From contig JAAAVE010000962.1 in assembly GCA_015679605.1 (NCBI GenBank), positions 1 to 11,604 of the forward strand: 11,604 bases of DNA. Reading direction: 5' to 3'. A model generated the notes under the pieces. That model searched no databases. It was not told where the DNA came from and saw only the letters and a list, made by a program, of their open reading frames with translations. The DNA is from Podila epigama. Taxonomy: Eukaryota; Mortierellomycota; Mortierellomycetes; Mortierellales; Mortierellaceae. This document shows, one piece after another, positions 10,997 to 11,604 of this stretch. The translations under genes were made by a program, and so were the position numbers. Within the stretch, counting starts at the first letter, position 1, and every line of letters starts with the position of its first letter.

Positions 10997-11604
10997 ATGG
11001 ACAAAGAAGAGGTCCGCAACGAAAAGGTCGAATCTGAAAAGATCGACCGCAACGATGTTGAGAATCATCTCCATCTTGAAGAGGATGATGACTCGCCCAT
11101 CGAGGAAGTCCGCGTTACCATCTCAAGTGAGTAAATCCTTTCATCTATAATCCACGTCATCCAACATCCATCATCCAACATCCATCACCCAACATTCATA
11201 ATCCGTTCTCCATAATCCGTCCATCTCCAATAATCCGTCCATCGCCCATCCAGAAATCACCCTTCCATCATATCTCCGTCCTGCTCCCTCCAGCTTCATT
11301 CCTCCATGCTAAACCTTCAGTTCTCGAGGAAAATACTCGAAACAGTAATACCAGCACATGACCCTCGACTAACAGCATTTTTCCAAAAACAGACACCGAT
11401 GACCCTTCGATCCCATGCAACACCTTCCGCATGTGGTTCTTGGGTCTCTTGTTCACGGCCATCATCTCCTTTGTCAACCAGTTCTTCTACCTCCGTCAGA
11501 CCCAGATCACTATCGGATACGCTGTGGTTGCTTTGGTTTCCTTGCCACTCGGTCACTTGATGGCCAAGGTCTTGCCCACCCAAGAGATGTCGCTCTTTGG
11601 ATGG
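10997..11604 (+). CDS. OPT-family oligopeptide transporter (copy B), 3' partial
   Basis: Exon 1 is 10997-11126 and exon 2 begins at 11393 and runs off the window, giving 114 residues. The first 43 residues are acidic and likely cytosolic and carry SPIEEVRVTI at 33-42. From residue 44 the protein reads NTDDPSIPCNTFRMWFLG and enters two hydrophobic segments, the second containing ITIGYAVVALVSLPLGHLM. Over residues 44-112 it is identical to copy A at 53 of 69 positions, with the same exon-1 length (130 nt) and the same split Asn codon, so the two are paralogs. The start at 10997 is supported by that match; an in-frame ATG at 10862 would add 45 Thr/Ser-rich residues and is unlikely. It is probably a proton-coupled membrane importer of peptides or related compounds; substrate unknown. 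The diagnostic NPGPF and later motifs are beyond the window. Confidence 0.92.
11127..11392 (+). other. Intron of OPT copy B (phase 1)
   Basis: Donor GTGAGT at 11127 and acceptor AAACAG ending at 11392; A+AC makes Asn. A CTAAC branch-like site lies at 11369-11373, about 19 nt before the acceptor. Length is 266 nt against 191 nt in copy A, at the same codon. It is filled by degenerate repeats. Confidence 0.9.
11157..11254. repeat. Degenerate CATCCAACATC / ATAATCCGTC tandem repeats in OPT-B intron
   Basis: Two alternating motifs recur: CATCCAACATCCAT, about three times between 11157 and 11198, and (A)TAATCCGT(C)C, three times between 11198 and 11240. The array appears confined to the intron and is absent from the homologous intron of copy A. 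Confidence 0.75.

Overview
The window looks like a piece of a filamentous fungal genome, most likely an early-diverging lineage such as Mortierellomycota. This is an inference, based on short GT-AG introns with CTAAC-type branch sites, pyrimidine-rich leaders, long glutamine runs, abundant microsatellites, and fungal-type oligopeptide transporters next to a HERPUD-like and a FAM72-like protein. I see no bacterial, phage, plasmid or CRISPR features.

Layout. (1) 1-2297, plus strand: the 3' part of a four-exon HERPUD-like gene, an ER-membrane ubiquitin-domain protein of ERAD; its true start lies left of the window. (2) 2573-4983, minus strand: a complete two-exon OPT-family oligopeptide transporter of 739 residues, convergent with gene 1. 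(3) 4984-6537: a non-coding, repeat-rich interval shared by the upstream sides of the transporter and of the next gene. (4) 6538-8562, plus strand: a two-exon FAM72-family protein of 635 residues. Its cysteine-rich core is embedded between a long Gln-rich N-terminus and a Ser/Ala-, Asp/Glu- and Gln-rich C-terminus. (5) 8563-10996: about 2.4 kb without a confident gene. It holds a 38-bp-class triple tandem repeat, a short coding-looking stretch ending in a Gln run, and a 9-bp inverted repeat. (6) 10997 to the window end, plus strand: the first 114 residues of a second OPT transporter.

The two OPT genes are clearly paralogs. Exon 1 is exactly 130 nt in both, the phase-1 intron interrupts the same Asn codon, both carry the same SPIEEVRVTI element at residues 33-42, and 53 of 69 residues after the intron are identical. 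They are transcribed away from each other, with the FAM72 gene between them. Nothing in the sequence ties the three families into one pathway: one acts in ER protein quality control, two in membrane transport of small peptides or related compounds, and one is probably nuclear or regulatory.
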